From assembly GCF_964340395.1 (NCBI RefSeq), contig NC_135557.1:17197367-17261366 (forward strand): a stretch of 64,000 nucleotides of DNA, read 5' to 3'. Under the pieces are notes generated by a model. That model was not told the origin of the DNA and ran no database searches. It saw only the letters and a program-made list of their open reading frames with translations. Shown here piece by piece: positions 12,449-23,544 of this stretch. Positions within the stretch are counted from its first letter, which is position 1; each line of letters begins with the position of its first letter. This DNA comes from Glandiceps talaboti (lineage: Eukaryota > Hemichordata > Enteropneusta > Spengelidae). The position numbers and the translations under genes are program-made.

Positions 12449-13344
12449 CAAAATGTTGCTATAGAAACCAATCTTGTTCTATGAAGTCACCTCATTACTA
12501 ACTAGATAACCAAAAAAGGTAACACTATCTCTTAAATATAAAGTTTGTTGTGCAAAAGTCGGTCAATTTGCGTGTGAATTATATAAACTGATTCAAACGA
12601 TTCCTGTTAAGTTCTGGGAGGTTCTCAACAATTATGTCTTTACTGTACACATCAGAAAAAATATTTTGTTCAATATTGGTTGGTAGTAAAAGCAGTCAAT
12701 TTGCTTTCATTACAACTGTAAGTGTTCCAGATGTTGGTTTAAGATCTTCTCGTAAAATTTGATATTGTCAGGCTTCTTTGCTTGCAAAGCACATCACTTT
12801 CAGAGAATGTACCGAGTGTGTCGACCAACTGCAGAATAGAGACAAATGTGTCCAAACTTAGGGAGTTTAAATGGAATGGGAATAAGGGTTAGACCCCCTA
12901 ACATACTTATGATTTGTATAGTCCATGACATGTAGCCACTATATTGTGATAATTTCTGTTTTGCAACTGTATCACTTAATTCAGATCTCTATTAAGCCTG
13001 CAACTTAGACTACATATTGGAAAATTACAAAGTTTTTGAAAAATACAAATATATTTCCAGAAATTTTGACAATGCAATTAATTTCAAATAAGGAATTTAA
13101 TTTTAGATCATAACTAAGGTACTTTTCTGTGATTTCTTTCTAAAATAGAAACAATATGAATCAAATTTTAAAGAAAAAAGAATATATGATAAAAAAATGT
13201 ATGATATTTTTGGAGGGAATATGGAATATCTGAAGACATAAAAGCTCACATTAATCTTTAGAATTACCATGTTATAAGTAGATTTTTGCCAAATCTATTT
13301 TTGTTCATTCTGAAGGAAAGAATCTAAGATCAGAGATGAGACTT

Positions 13345-13358
13345 TGTTTCCATGGCAA
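13345..13358. promoter_or_regulatory. RFX X-box-like site
   Basis: GTTTCCATGGCAAC is a good match to the RFX X-box consensus. It lies in otherwise unannotated DNA. Confidence 0.35.
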
Positions 13359-13479
13359 CAGAGTGTAAAGATCATGATCAGGCTTTAGGGGGATGTAAGA
13401 ACTCAACAGCTGCTTATTTGCATAATGACAGTTGATTTGCATAGGGGGGAAAGGTTGTGTGTCTTAGAAAGGACATATT

Positions 13480-13925
13480 GCTATTGATGGCAAGTGCCTT
13501 TGGAAAAGCCAGTGCTGATGTATCAAAGTTAACAGGCACTTGTGGTATAAGTTGAAGAAGTTGATACTGATGCCTGTATGTATATTCAGGTTCACAAGTG
13601 CCTGTGGAAAAGTTACTTTGCTGCAAGACATAGACTGAGTGAGGTAAATATATGTAAGGTTCACAAGTGCCTGTGGAAAAGTCATTTTGCTGCAAGACAT
13701 AGACTGAGTGAGGTAAATATATGTAAGGTTCACAAGTGCCTGTGGAAAAGCTGCACTGTTGCTGTCAGACTGTTGTATTGGTGTTTGCAAGTGCCTGTGA
13801 CATGGTGTGGAAAAGTCTCTGTGCTGTATGTTATATATTGATGCAGGTAGAATATTTAGGTTCACAAGTGCCTGTGGAAAAGCCACTGTGTCGTATGTTG
13901 TATGGTGATGTGTGTCACTGTCAGT
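13480..13925. repeat. 69-bp minisatellite with degenerate flanking units
   Basis: GGTTCACAAGTGCCTGTGGA starts at 13589, 13658 and 13727 (exact 69-bp period, near-identical copies). Degenerate copies of CAAGTGCCTGTGGAAAAG occur at about 13490, 13785 and 13860. The 168-codon minus-strand frame is read across this array and is not a gene. Confidence 0.92.
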
Positions 13926-13929
13926 AAAC

Positions 13930-15110
13930 GTGAATTGGGAGAGACCACACACCTCGTACTGGAGGGTCATAGTAAGGGTTTACCCGCAATACAAACAAAT
14001 GAAAAATAAACATGGCCTGACGTTACACTGCAGTGTAGTCATCACATACACTAGACTAGAAAGACCAACACTACTTTGACTTACAGCACTGCCTTACACA
14101 TGTTAACGCTATTATTTCAAACAGAGATAAACACACCGGAGACACTATGATACAACTCTAGGGTTAGTTTTCCCTGACGTTTGAGATTTACAAGTTGATA
14201 GGCTCTCTGCAATTGGTTAGTGTATCACTAAGATTTAGTACTTGGAAATACTAGAGCTATCGTGGAGCCAATATTGTGATAGCTCGGAGTCTAGAAAAAT
14301 GGCTATAATTGTAAATTTTGTCGGTAGTCCTTGTGATTACGTGCAATTTATACGTTGGTGAGTTGGTACTGATGTGTACTGGTAACAGGAGGAAGATTTG
14401 AAGTTAGAGGAATAACAGCTGTATAGTTAGATATATCATGTGACTTTCACTGCTGGATGGAATGTTAGCAAAATGCTCCATGTTGCTATCCATGTAGTTG
14501 GTCCTGGAAAAGGTAAGGAGAATTCTAAGGAATGTATTATTTAGTGTATAATAACTGTGTCAGTTATTGACCAAAGTTTGTCAAAGTTGATTATCATTTT
14601 CCAAACTGTTTGGTGGACAGTTTGTTGATCAATTTGATAAATTATGCCAGTTGTGTCAGATTTCCCACTGTCTGTTACCATGGTAATATATTTCTTAATA
14701 TGTTTTACAAGCATTTTTGTTAAGGATGGCAAGGAGGTAAGTCTCTGGGGGTAATGCCATACTCGGAACTGTATGGAAACCGCATACCAATCAAGTAACA
14801 CTGCCAGTGCTAGATTAGCAAGTTTTCACACAATGTTGTGAAAGCTATCAATGTTAGCAAATCTGTAAACATTGTATGTAACAAACACAGACTAGTGACA
14901 ATGTAAAGGTGTTTATTGCTATGTACACATAGACTACTCCAACTTATAAATGGCTAGACAGATACAGTTTCAGTCTTTTGTTGTTCTTTTGTTATGTCAA
15001 AAAATGGTACGTTTTTTCCGTACTGACTGTAGCCCTTGCTTGTCCCACTCATAGAAGAAACTGACCTTTACAGTAAATGATGCCCGCTCGTGGTGAAGGA
15101 AGGAACTAAG
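13930..15110. other. Unannotated stretch, including a partial MITE remnant
   Basis: Mostly single-copy-looking. 14640-14790 contains pieces resembling the GGGGAACC MITE in inverted orientation (TTTTTGTTAAGGATGGCAAG at about 14715) and an X-box-like GTTACCATGGTAAT at 14674-14687. A donor-like AAAAGGTAAGG at about 14512 has no open exon upstream. Confidence 0.4.
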
Positions 15111-15123
15111 TTAAGATACTGAT

Positions 15124-15226
15124 AGACAGACAGACAGAGACACATACACACAGATACATACATACATACATACATACATACATACATACATACATACATG
15201 CATACATACATGCATGCATATACACA
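15124..15226. repeat. (GACA)/(TACA)n microsatellite
   Basis: A short GACA tract passes into a long TACA tetranucleotide run with GCAT interruptions. Confidence 0.95.
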
Positions 15227-15229
15227 CAC

Positions 15230-15915
15230 TAAAGATGTTTGTTGTTAGGATGAGAAATGTATAGAGGGTATCACTTAAGTTTAAAAAAAATTAAGGATCT
15301 CTAGTAAGGGTAGTTTTGAATAAAATAGAATTATAATTTAAGCAGGTGGACTTACCACCATTCAGCAAATTATGTCATATTTTTATCAAATTCAATTGAA
15401 ATTTATTCTGCCTGAAAAGAAATATATGACAAAATTATATACTTGATAGAGGGCGCTCTTCACTCACAAGGTCTATTAAATAGAAGAGGCTAGAATCAGT
15501 GAATTTTATATCATTATTTTATATTTTGTGATAATAACTCTACCAGCCAAGAAATGGAAATCTTGTAAAAATGATAGTTTTATGCATTTTTCGTAAGACT
15601 GATGGCAACCTAGTACAAGGTCTCAGACACACAGGTAGCACAAAACTGGCCTAAAAACTTTGTATCAAATTTACAGCTTTGTAATTTGGAAGGAGTTTCT
15701 GTATGAAAAGAAAATACAGCTGTAAAAACTAGATTGTGTGTTGTAGTATACATATAGTAGAGTTTATATGTGTTGTATGGTGCCATTCACAGGAAGTGTG
15801 GTCTGTTGAATTGTTACTGTATGTAAACATAATATCAGATTGTGAAATGAAAGGAATTTGTGGTTGAGATGTGTCTAAGTTGTAGGGTCATTTAAGGGTA
15901 AAATTTGGGTAGAAT
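15230..15915. other. Unannotated non-coding stretch
   Basis: AT-rich, with no recognisable gene, splice pair or repeat. Confidence 0.45.
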
Positions 15916-15919
15916 TTGA

Positions 15920-16099
15920 AGTGTTTTTATTAACATTGTAAGAAGGTAAAATCTGCTCAAGTTCTAAAGTTCATTTTACCAGGGTTCCCCACTAAAATTA
16001 TGGTATAATGTCTGGGAAACTATACATTGTAACGTTTCATCTGAGCTCCTCCTTTCTGTTATTGGGTTCCCAGTCCTTAGTGGACATACTGTTACTGTT
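15920..16099 (-). mobile_element. Diverged GGGGAACC-family MITE
   Basis: In inverted orientation it shows GGTAAAATCTGC, TTTTACCAGGGTTCCCCACT, AAAATTATGG, CCTTTCTGTTATTGGGTTCC and CAGTCCTTAG in the family order. Its ends are degenerate compared with 17041-17208. Confidence 0.6.
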
Positions 16100-16181
16100 T
16101 TGAATTTTGAATTCAAACTGGATAATTTCAACTAAACATTTTGTCATTGTTGGCTCTCCTAATAAACGATAAGTTAAACTT

Positions 16182-16506
16182 AGTAATGAGATTTCTACTC
16201 ACACAGTCAAAATGTGCCTGGGAATCAAATCCCAAATTTTCGCAGATGTATCATCAACATTGTCAGGGATATACTTAGTCTATCTGCTAGACCACGGATG
16301 TTCTTCCGATACAATACGACACACGACCAAACATCGCTATCGACGATGGAACATCCAAGTTCTGGCAAGCCCTCACTGCGAACTTCATTCGCTTATCGTA
16401 TCGGAAGAAAGCCCAAATGTCTAGCAGCAAGACTAGGATATATACTATGATGCTGACAAGATGGTGGTGAAAATTTGACTCTGTGAGTAGTCACTTCGTT
16501 ACAAAG
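16182..16506. mobile_element. Long foldback MITE (GTTACAAATGAAAAT family)
   Basis: The ends TTTCTACTCACACAGTCAAA and (reverse complement of the right end) GACTACTCACAGAGTCAAA are inverted. The inner arms also match: TTGTCAG...CTGCTAGAC...TTCTTCCGATAC on the left against the same words reversed on the right. The element is about 320 bp with arms near 120 bp. It is GC-richer than its surroundings, and the two overlapping ~70-codon frames in it are shadows. Related to 5318-5475. Confidence 0.75.
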
Positions 16507-16552
16507 TAATGAACCCAAAGTCCATGAACATTCATTCTCACTTAAGTTAAAC

Positions 16553-16610
16553 ATTCTCAACAAAACTTAATTTCATAAAATCAATCATGAAATGAAGTTT
16601 TATTGAGAAT
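16553..16610. repeat. Hairpin, 24-bp arms, 10-nt loop
   Basis: 16553-16576 pairs with 16587-16610 with about three mismatches (ATTCTCAA.AAAACTT.ATTTCAT against its complement). It may be a very small foldback element or an inverted duplication. Confidence 0.75.
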
Positions 16611-17040
16611 TCTACAGAGGGATTGAAACTATTTGAACAGGTTACACATTGTTTTGAATTTTGAATTCAAACTGGTGAATGAAATGTTGTCGTTGTTTTA
16701 ATAGTTCTCCTAAATAATGGTATTCAAACATAAGTTAAAACATCGGGTGATTACAGGAGTGCAACGTAAGTAACAATGAATAATGAATGTGTCAGACTAG
16801 GTTACTTTTAGTTGACTTTGTGTAAACTTTCTCTAGGGATGGACGAATGGAATAACAGTGACATGGAGAGATTATAGTATGTACAGCTGATCAGAGAGTG
16901 ATGATAGACATGTGATCACAGTGTATGAGGGCTTATGCTTTGTATAACATAGCACTCAATGGACAGTGGGTTGGTTTTAGAGGGTAAACATCTATCTAGT
17001 AGGGGCTCAAATTTAACTTGTATGTGTGGTACGATAGTCA

Positions 17041-17208
17041 CATTGTTTCTGCTAAGGGCGGTAAGTAGGTAAAATCTACCAACATTCCCAAGTCATTTTA
17101 CCTGGGTTCCCAAACAAAATTACCATAGACTCTATGGGGAAACACTACCATTTTTACCCCTTTCTCCCTTTCTGTTACCGGGGTTCCCCAACCTTAGCAG
17201 AATCACTG
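17041..17208 (-). mobile_element. GGGGAACC-family MITE, near-complete
   Basis: The TIRs are CATTGTTTCTGCTAAGG on the left and, reverse-complemented, CAGTGATTCTGCTAAGG on the right. The interior has TAGGTAAAATCTACC, TTTTACCTGGGTTCCC, AAAATTACCATAGA and CCTTTCTGTTACCGGGGTTC. It is 168 bp with no ORF. I found no convincing target-site duplication. CAGTG-type ends are compatible with hAT-like elements, but the superfamily is an inference. Confidence 0.8.
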
Positions 17209-17363
17209 TTTCCCCATAGTTTAAATGTGATATTTAATAGTAGTCTATATTTGTTCTGAACTACATTGTATTGTGAGTTTCAAGACCGGGTCTACCTAGC
17301 CTATTGGAAGTCTGGTTTCTAGGCCAAGTATGTTTGTAGATTTCAAGCCATGTATCCGCCATA

Positions 17364-17672
17364 GTTTGAATCCTGAACTTAATATGGAATATTGACAGGA
17401 AAGGAAGGAAGTCTGTTCCCTTGTAGATGGTAAATAAACAACATATCATGAAATATTGTTAGATTTTTCTAACATTGTATACTGTAAACGTGGACGCTGC
17501 TTATTTTACTGTTTGAATCCTGAACTTTATATGGAATATTTGCTGGAAAGGAAGGAAGTCTGTTCCCTTGTAGAAGGTAAATAGAGAACATATCATATCA
17601 TTGCAGAACTGCAGATATCGTTAGATTGTACACTCTAAACCTGGAAAAGACTCTCTGCTTATTTTACTGTAA
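17364..17672. repeat. Tandem duplication, ~150-bp unit (third copy nearby)
   Basis: GAATCCTGAACTT.ATATGGAATATT...GGAAAGGAAGGAAGTCTGTT occurs at about 17368 and 17515, each unit ending in TGCTTATTTTACTGT. A third, truncated copy is at about 17935-18035 (GGGAAGGAAGGAAGTCCATT). Confidence 0.85.
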
Positions 17673-18113
17673 AACAACGCATAAATAAGTGTAACTGAAA
17701 TGCCTTCTTGATGCATAAACACAATGTACCAGTCTGGTAATTAGTATAAAATTAGTCTTTGAGAACAAATTGAAGACTGTAAAATTGCAAAAAAATTTCT
17801 TAGTGGTGAAAGTATCTACGTTTATAGTATTTATTTTGAGATGACAAGTCATCATTCAGTGTTATCTATTTAATATTGTATCTGAGATTGTGATTTCTAC
17901 ACTGATGTTATGTGTTGATTCTGATTTCACCTTATTTTGAATTGGCAAACTTTGTATGGAGTATTTCCAGGGAAGGAAGGAAGTCCATTCTGGGTGAGAT
18001 AATAGATAGTGAACGTATCAGAGCTAAGTACAAACCACAGAAATGTCAGTAAGAGTGTTTATCATGGTGTGAATTGCCAGGTTGAGACACTGCTATCCGT
18101 TCTAATTACATCC

Positions 18114-18302
18114 GTGTTTCCCAGCTAAAGTTTTAGAACCCTGGGAACCGAGAAATTGAAATGTGATAAAATTGACAGTTTCCTGTACATTTGGTGAAGA
18201 GTGTGTCAAGAAGAGCTGGTCAAAGCTCCCCAGGGAACTCAATACATTTGTACCTACTATAAAAACTGTATAGCCTCTAATGGTTCAACAAGAAAAACAC
18301 AG
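18114..18302. mobile_element. Possible degenerate MITE
   Basis: GTGTTTCCCAGCTAAAG on the left and AAGAAAAACACAG on the right could be decayed CAGTG-type termini. The interior has CCCTGGGAACC and CCCAGGGAACTC, as in the GGGGAACC family. This is a weak assignment. Confidence 0.35.
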
Positions 18303-18709
18303 TAATTTTACGTCAAAATCTGCTGATTCAAGATTGTTTTCATTTTCTGCATTGATGGCAATGAAGAAGATTGGAAGTTCCGAGAACATATAAAGGCAAG
18401 CATAAGCAAAAAGTGCAATTTTTGGACAAAATTTTATGATGAAAAATTTGCTGTTTTTATCTGCAATTAAGGCAGTGAAGAAAGTTAAGGACTTTTAAAA
18501 ACGAAAATTCTTTAGAAAAATTGTGAAATATTGGTTCAAAACTTGTTGATAAAAATGAAGATGTGTCTATTTCTTGTGGAACATACTAACTTAGAAATGT
18601 TTAATATCGGCCTTGAGATAAAATACTAGCAACAACATTACATTATGGTTATTTTCCACTTCAGACAACAGGTGACAGAGTTTGATATGCAAATGAGTAT
18701 TAACTTTAA

Positions 18710-18897
18710 AGGTCAGCAGAGGTCATGGCAAGAAGGAAGTCTCAACTTATAACTTATTATATAATGTGAAGTCTTTGAAGTTGATAGTTAACTTTGGGGT
18801 CAAGGGTCAACTTACTCGTATGGAAACCTGCAAGGCACACAGAATATAGAATTGCCAATGTGGGCTAGTGTTGAGCCATTGCTAAGGTCAAAGGTCA
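18710..18897. promoter_or_regulatory. Cluster of nuclear-receptor-type half-site repeats
   Basis: 18710-18725 is AGGTCA-N4-AGGTCA (DR4), 18797-18809 is GGGTCA-N1-GGGTCA (DR1-like) and 18885-18897 is AGGTCA-N1-AGGTCA (perfect DR1). DR1 and DR4 are established binding arrangements for RXR heterodimers and HNF4-type receptors. Whether these are used is unknown; GGTCA words also spread with repeats. Confidence 0.4.
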
Positions 18898-19149
18898 TCT
18901 TACCAATGTTGAAACCTGCAAGGCAAACAAAATTGGAAAAGTTATGATGTAAATGAGCTGTGTTCCATCGCCCTAATTTACTGGGACAGCACAGCGGGTT
19001 CCCACTCTCCTATGCTAGTCTGTTTACCATTAACATGGAGTCTAGGGGAGATGTAACAGAGTCCAGTTCAGGATACAGGGTTGTTAGATGGGAAAATTAA
19101 CTTGGACTATGGATTACTGAATAGAGTGATAGTGACAAGCAGTTGGTTG

Positions 19150-19640
19150 GAATGTTACAAGAAAACACTTGTGCAAAGTTGTTGTGTGAGGTAATTTTAA
19201 AGAAGACTGCACTCACAAATAATTTGTTAAACAAGAACTCCATTTTCAGTCATTTTTTGACAGAATTTTTTTTACACTACTATAAATTTGGTCTGTTGAG
19301 TCAGTGTAAAGAATACTGCACTCAAAAAATTTGTAAGCAGAACTTCTCCATTTTCAGTAAATTTTTGACAGTCAATATTTTTTTACAGTGATCAATGTAA
19401 AGTTGGTCTGTTGAGTCAGTGTAAAGAACATTGCACTCAAAAAAATTTTGTAAACAGAACTTATCCATTTTCAGTAATTTTTTGACAGCTAGAATGTCTT
19501 TTTCATATTCTGGTAGAAAATTGTTCTGTTGAGTCAATATAAGTCAATATAAAAAACATTGCACTCAAAAAAATATGTAAACAGAATTTATCCATTTTTA
19601 GTCAATTTTTGACAACTTGAATATTTTTTTTAAGATCAGC
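19150..19640. repeat. Diverged minisatellite, ~110-127 bp x4
   Basis: TTGCACTCAAAAAAATTTGT followed by AACAGAACT.CTCCATTTTCAGT and TTTTTGACAG recurs at about 19207, 19317, 19432 and 19560. Short frames on both strands here are repeat translations. Confidence 0.88.
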
Positions 19641-20064
19641 AACATAGTGTACCTTGGAATGCATCCTAAAGAATTCTTTGCATCAAAATAAAATTTAGTG
19701 AATATTTGAAATATGTTATTTGTATCAGTATGTACGACATCTATAAAAATGTTGATGTCTGCACAAACATTCCTCTCGTCCAATGTAGAATCATGATGCT
19801 ACTGTGGATCAACCGCAGAAACTTTTTCCAAGGACAATGTTTGACTATTATCAATACAAACTGATGCAAAACATACCAAAATGGTAGCAAGATAGGCAAG
19901 TATTCCATCCAAACTGAGGGCGTTAAATTCGTTTTCACTCACTTTGTATCTTTTACTAGATTGCACAACACTTACAGGAATTTTGTAAAACTTCAAAATA
20001 AGCTAAAACCTTTCAAACTACTGTAAATGTGTGATTTTTGTATCTATATATATTTTATTAAGCT

Positions 20065-20495
20065 GTAACAATTTTTGCGCCAAAATAAATCAGTGTAACC
20101 ATAGAATCACTTTCTCTGGTAAATTATGACTTAACTACCGATAATGAAGGTATATTTATGAAATTAAAGTGGTTATTGAGACATAAAACAAGTTTACAAA
20201 AGTAACGAAAACTGGGGTAAAAAAACTCGTCAAATATGGAATCACTTTCACTGGTACATGCCGAGTAACTACCAATAATAAAGGCATATTTACAAAATTA
20301 AGTGGCTATGACACATAAACATGTTTACAAAGTGATGTGGTTATAACTGAACTAGGGTAAAAATTTGTCAAAATATGGAACAACTTTTGCATTTATAGAG
20401 TTGATAGTTAAGGTACTTACAATACCAAAATACAAATGTACAAACGTGATCTGGCTTTAAGTACACCTTAGTCAAAATCGCGCCAACATTAGGTG
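20065..20495. repeat. Diverged tandem repeat, ~135 bp x3
   Basis: ATGGAATCACTTTC.CTGGTA, AACTACC.ATAATGAAGG, AAGTGG.TAT..GACATAAA and ACTGGGGTAAAAA appear in order at about 20100-20235, 20235-20370 and, degenerate, 20370-20490. Confidence 0.75.
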
Positions 20496-20582
20496 GAGCC
20501 AACATGTGAAAAATTATCCTTAATTTTTTATGCACAAATATGACTGTTCATAGTGACTGAACGATTTCATGTAGTTCGTCAT

Positions 20583-20615
20583 AGGTCAAAGGTCATATTA
20601 GGTCAAACCAGGTCA
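20583..20615. promoter_or_regulatory. Four AGGTCA half-sites in 33 bp
   Basis: AGGTCA occurs at 20583, 20590, 20600 and 20610, all on the plus strand, with spacers of 1, 4 and 4. This gives a perfect DR1 followed by two DR4 arrangements. Binding is inferred from motif grammar only. Confidence 0.45.
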
Positions 20616-20619
20616 AATC

Positions 20620-21282
20620 AATACACATTTGATGAAACGGACATGAAATATATACATAATTGAAAATACTGTAGCATATTTGTAGCATTTTTTCTGAGGT
20701 TAGTCGGTTGTTTCCTGCAATTATTTGTGAACTAAGACGTCAGTGATGCAATAGATGGAATGTCTCTATTACAAATTCCACCAAGTTGACAGGATGTGTA
20801 CAATTCAGAACATCTGTCTAGTAAATTCTCCTTTCTCGCATACTCATATTTGATGCCTGATTGACCCGCGTGTTCTCTCACCGTAACTCACTGCAAAAAA
20901 AAAACCAGTATGCTAGCTAAATTAGCAGCTGATTTTAATTTGGAGAAAAGTTATCACCGGATAAACAACTTTCTTGCCAACTAACTGAAAGAATGTCTTG
21001 AAGTTAAAGAGGCATGGGATAACTTGAGATAATATTTTATCTAGTCAATAAATACTAAGCTGTTTTCTTGTTTTTCTTGGTTTTCATATATGTGTATTGA
21101 AATGATAATAATTAGTTCTAGTAACATGACCAATTTAAAAAAAAATTCCCAACTGCTAGTATGGTGCTTAGTGTTCACCTGTTAGTGTTTTTCATACAGG
21201 TGATGGTATGATATCTCCCCCTCCCAATATTTTAGTATAGACAAACTTAATTATATCACTCAGTCGTTCATGTTGAGCCTAG
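20620..21282. other. Unannotated non-coding stretch
   Basis: Nothing recognised beyond a short poly-A at about 20893. Confidence 0.45.
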
Positions 21283-21290
21283 GTACTAGG

Positions 21291-21468
21291 CAGTGTGCCC
21301 TCTAGTGATAGCCAAATTTTGATGTTGTGGGGCAAAATGATAAAAATTGGGAGTTCTTGTGTGTCACTACGTAGTAAGAGATACAATGTAGGGGAACACC
21401 AAATTTTGGTGTGTCACTCGGAATTGTGTGCAACAGTGGCATGTCAAATTGGCTTAGAGGACACACTG
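21291..21468. mobile_element. hAT-like MITE with 8-bp target duplication
   Basis: The element starts CAGTGTGCCCTCTAGTGATA and ends, reverse-complemented, CAGTGTGTCCTCTAAGCCAA. The ends therefore match for about 14 bp with one difference, and GCCAA follows. The flanks GTACTAGG (21283-21290) and GTTTTAGG (21469-21476) agree at six of eight bases, fitting the 8-bp duplication typical of hAT elements. It is 178 bp, with no transposase. Relatives are at 23706 and 55455. Confidence 0.82.
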
Positions 21469-21538
21469 GTTTTAGGTATTAGTTCTGCCAGCAGCAAGTA
21501 GTGGTTACATATATGTATGTACCATTGATTACTTACAC

Positions 21539-21559
21539 TGGTGTGTGTGTGTGTGTGTA

Positions 21560-21591
<32 letters not shown>

Positions 21592-21620
21592 TGCATGCAT
21601 GTGCACATGCATGTGTGCAT
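21539..21620. repeat. (GT)n microsatellite with GCATGT tail
   Basis: GT dinucleotide run followed by alternating purine-pyrimidine GCGCGCATGTGCATGCATGT, which is Z-DNA-prone in composition. Confidence 0.95.
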
Positions 21621-21624
21621 ACTA

Positions 21625-22585
21625 GTGGTATTTACACTGTATTGCAATACCGAAAATATTGCATACCTGCATGCAAATGATATGCAAATGAGTGTTCAGT
21701 CATTCCTTGTACATGTATATAAAATTGCAAATTTGCATAATTGCAGAGAATGATTTTTAGCACAATTTTGCTGATTTGGTGTTAACATGTAAGAAGAACA
21801 GAACCCCTTGCCATATGCTTGCAAATGTCAGTACTGGGTGGTGTGGGTGGGGGGGAGTATTCGTACTCGTACTTGCGGTGCTTCTGTCACATTTTACTCG
21901 CTACACTAGTTAAAGTACGACTGCAGAGAACATTGCAAGCACTAATGTAGATACCCTGAGTACGCTACACTTACACTCACATGTCATGGGGTTCTGTCAT
22001 GATACACTTCAGTGGATAGAATTTGCACAGCCTACAGGTTCCTTCAGCTACACTGCAAACAATTTAACCTTTTACAACATATACATAAACTTAAGTCAGC
22101 TTATGACTCTTCAGTGGTAGCAAGCCTGCATAAAGTTTGTAGCCGACAAGGAGTATAACAATTTTGTGGCGATAAATTCCTACAAACCAGAATATTTCTC
22201 GAGCAAGTAAACCAGATGACTTAAAATTGTTACTGCGGCGACAGTAAATTGTTGGCACACAAAGACATGTCTAACAGACTGGAAAGGCCTTTGAGGCTAA
22301 CATTGTCAGGAAATAAAAACATAATTAGAAACAGTTGTATGAAATGTCTTTACTGGATTCCATTGACCTGACTTATGGGGTTGGAATACAGTGGTAGGAA
22401 CATGAAGATGAATTGTGGTATTGCTATGGTGATAGGTGATAGATGTGTTGCTATGGTGATAGATGAAGGATGTTAAGGATGCTGTGATAAGGAGGAGGTG
22501 CTGTGTTCTTGACAACATTAAATTGTTTATTCAAAGGGTATGAATTTAGAGGGGTGGAAAGCTTCTATTAAATGTTTGTATAACA
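21625..22585. other. Unannotated non-coding stretch
   Basis: Contains a small TTGCTATGGTGATAG duplication near 22423 and 22451. No gene was recognised. Confidence 0.45.
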
Positions 22586-22589
22586 GTGG

Positions 22590-22712
22590 TCTTCATTAAC
22601 AAGGTAACAAGGGTGCCAACCCCCAATTTAGCCCTCTTGAGCCCAAAGACTCTCTCACTAACAAAATAACAAGGGTGCCAAACCCAATTTACCCCTCTTG
22701 AGCCCAAAGACT
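22590..22712. repeat. Tandem duplication, ~60 bp x2
   Basis: AACAAGGGTGCCAA.CCCAATTTA.CCCTCTTGAGCCCAAAGACT occurs twice in direct succession with minor changes. Confidence 0.9.
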
Positions 22713-22714
22713 CT

Positions 22715-23540
22715 CATTAATTTTGTAATCTTTTTAAAAAAGAAAATTTTGTGTTTATTTTTGAATAAAGAGAAAATACACAATACACATGAAAAAAATT
22801 ACGAACAAATTAAATAAAATACACTTGTCACTCACAAAACTTCAATCACAAAGAAGACATTAAATTATAAATTCCATTTCTTTAAATTTATGAATTTTTA
22901 CCAAAGTTGTATATTTGTGTTTGTCTACCTCGTAAATAAAAGTAATTTATTGTAAAGGGAACACTGTATTGTCTAGGATTGATATTGGGTTTATACCTGA
23001 TGTAGGAACCTAGGATGGGTTATTCCAGCATGGTATACTCTCACGGGAATAAGTCTCCGGAAGTGTTTGTGCTGGATTTTGTTCATATGGGAAAAGACTG
23101 TACTATTTCCATGTTTTTCATTAGCTAGGGATTGGATATCTCCTGGTATTCATTTAATAATGTCTCACTTTACCAGCCACTGAAATCAGCAACATGTTGT
23201 TTGGCATGTGTCAAGTTGACTTTATTAATAATTCGTACAGTCACTCTCAACTTTTACTGTACCAAGCATGTGTAAGTAGTTAGGACAAGTACACAGAAAT
23301 ATGTCAGTTTGGTTAAGTTGGAACAGATAGTGAATTGATCTGATGTGTCACATATATCAGCCAATCAGTGGAAAGGTTATAATGTTATGCATAAATCTAT
23401 CATTATCTATCCAATGAGCTCATAGATAACAAATAGCTTCAGGAAGGGTTAGTTGGCCATCTTTTGGGGTTAGTATTATGGGATACATAAATGTGTCAAT
23501 TGAAATTAGCATATCTGATTGTTGTTTTGACTTTTTTGTT
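22715..23540. other. Unannotated non-coding stretch
   Basis: AT-rich. No repeat or exon is supported. Confidence 0.45.
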
Positions 23541-23544
23541 ACAG

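Larger units (their letters stand above)
11760..13480. other. Non-coding stretch with weak repeats and X-box-like sites
   Basis: Two diverged copies of a segment with a GGTATG..TGAGTGTTC core (about 11855 and 12030) are the only repeat seen. RFX X-box-like words occur at 12435-12448, 12455-12468 (weaker) and 13345-13358. No coding frame is supported. Confidence 0.5.
16096..16745. repeat. Direct repeat flanking a foldback element
   Basis: TTTTGAATTTTGAATTCAAA followed by CTGG, and a trailing TCTCCTAA..AAGTTAAA, occurs at about 16099-16180 and again at about 16653-16740, roughly 554 bp apart. The long palindromic element and a hairpin (16553-16610) sit between the copies. Confidence 0.65.

Noticed and set aside
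13464-13970. 168-codon minus-strand frame
   Set aside because: Read across the 69-bp minisatellite; 69 is a multiple of three, so the frame persists by arithmetic.
14388-14511. Exon between GGTAACAG and AAAAG|GTAAGG
   Set aside because: The acceptor has a poor pyrimidine tract and all three frames contain stops.
16212-16450. Two overlapping 70- and 78-codon frames
   Set aside because: They fall wholly inside a palindromic MITE with raised GC, which removes stops.
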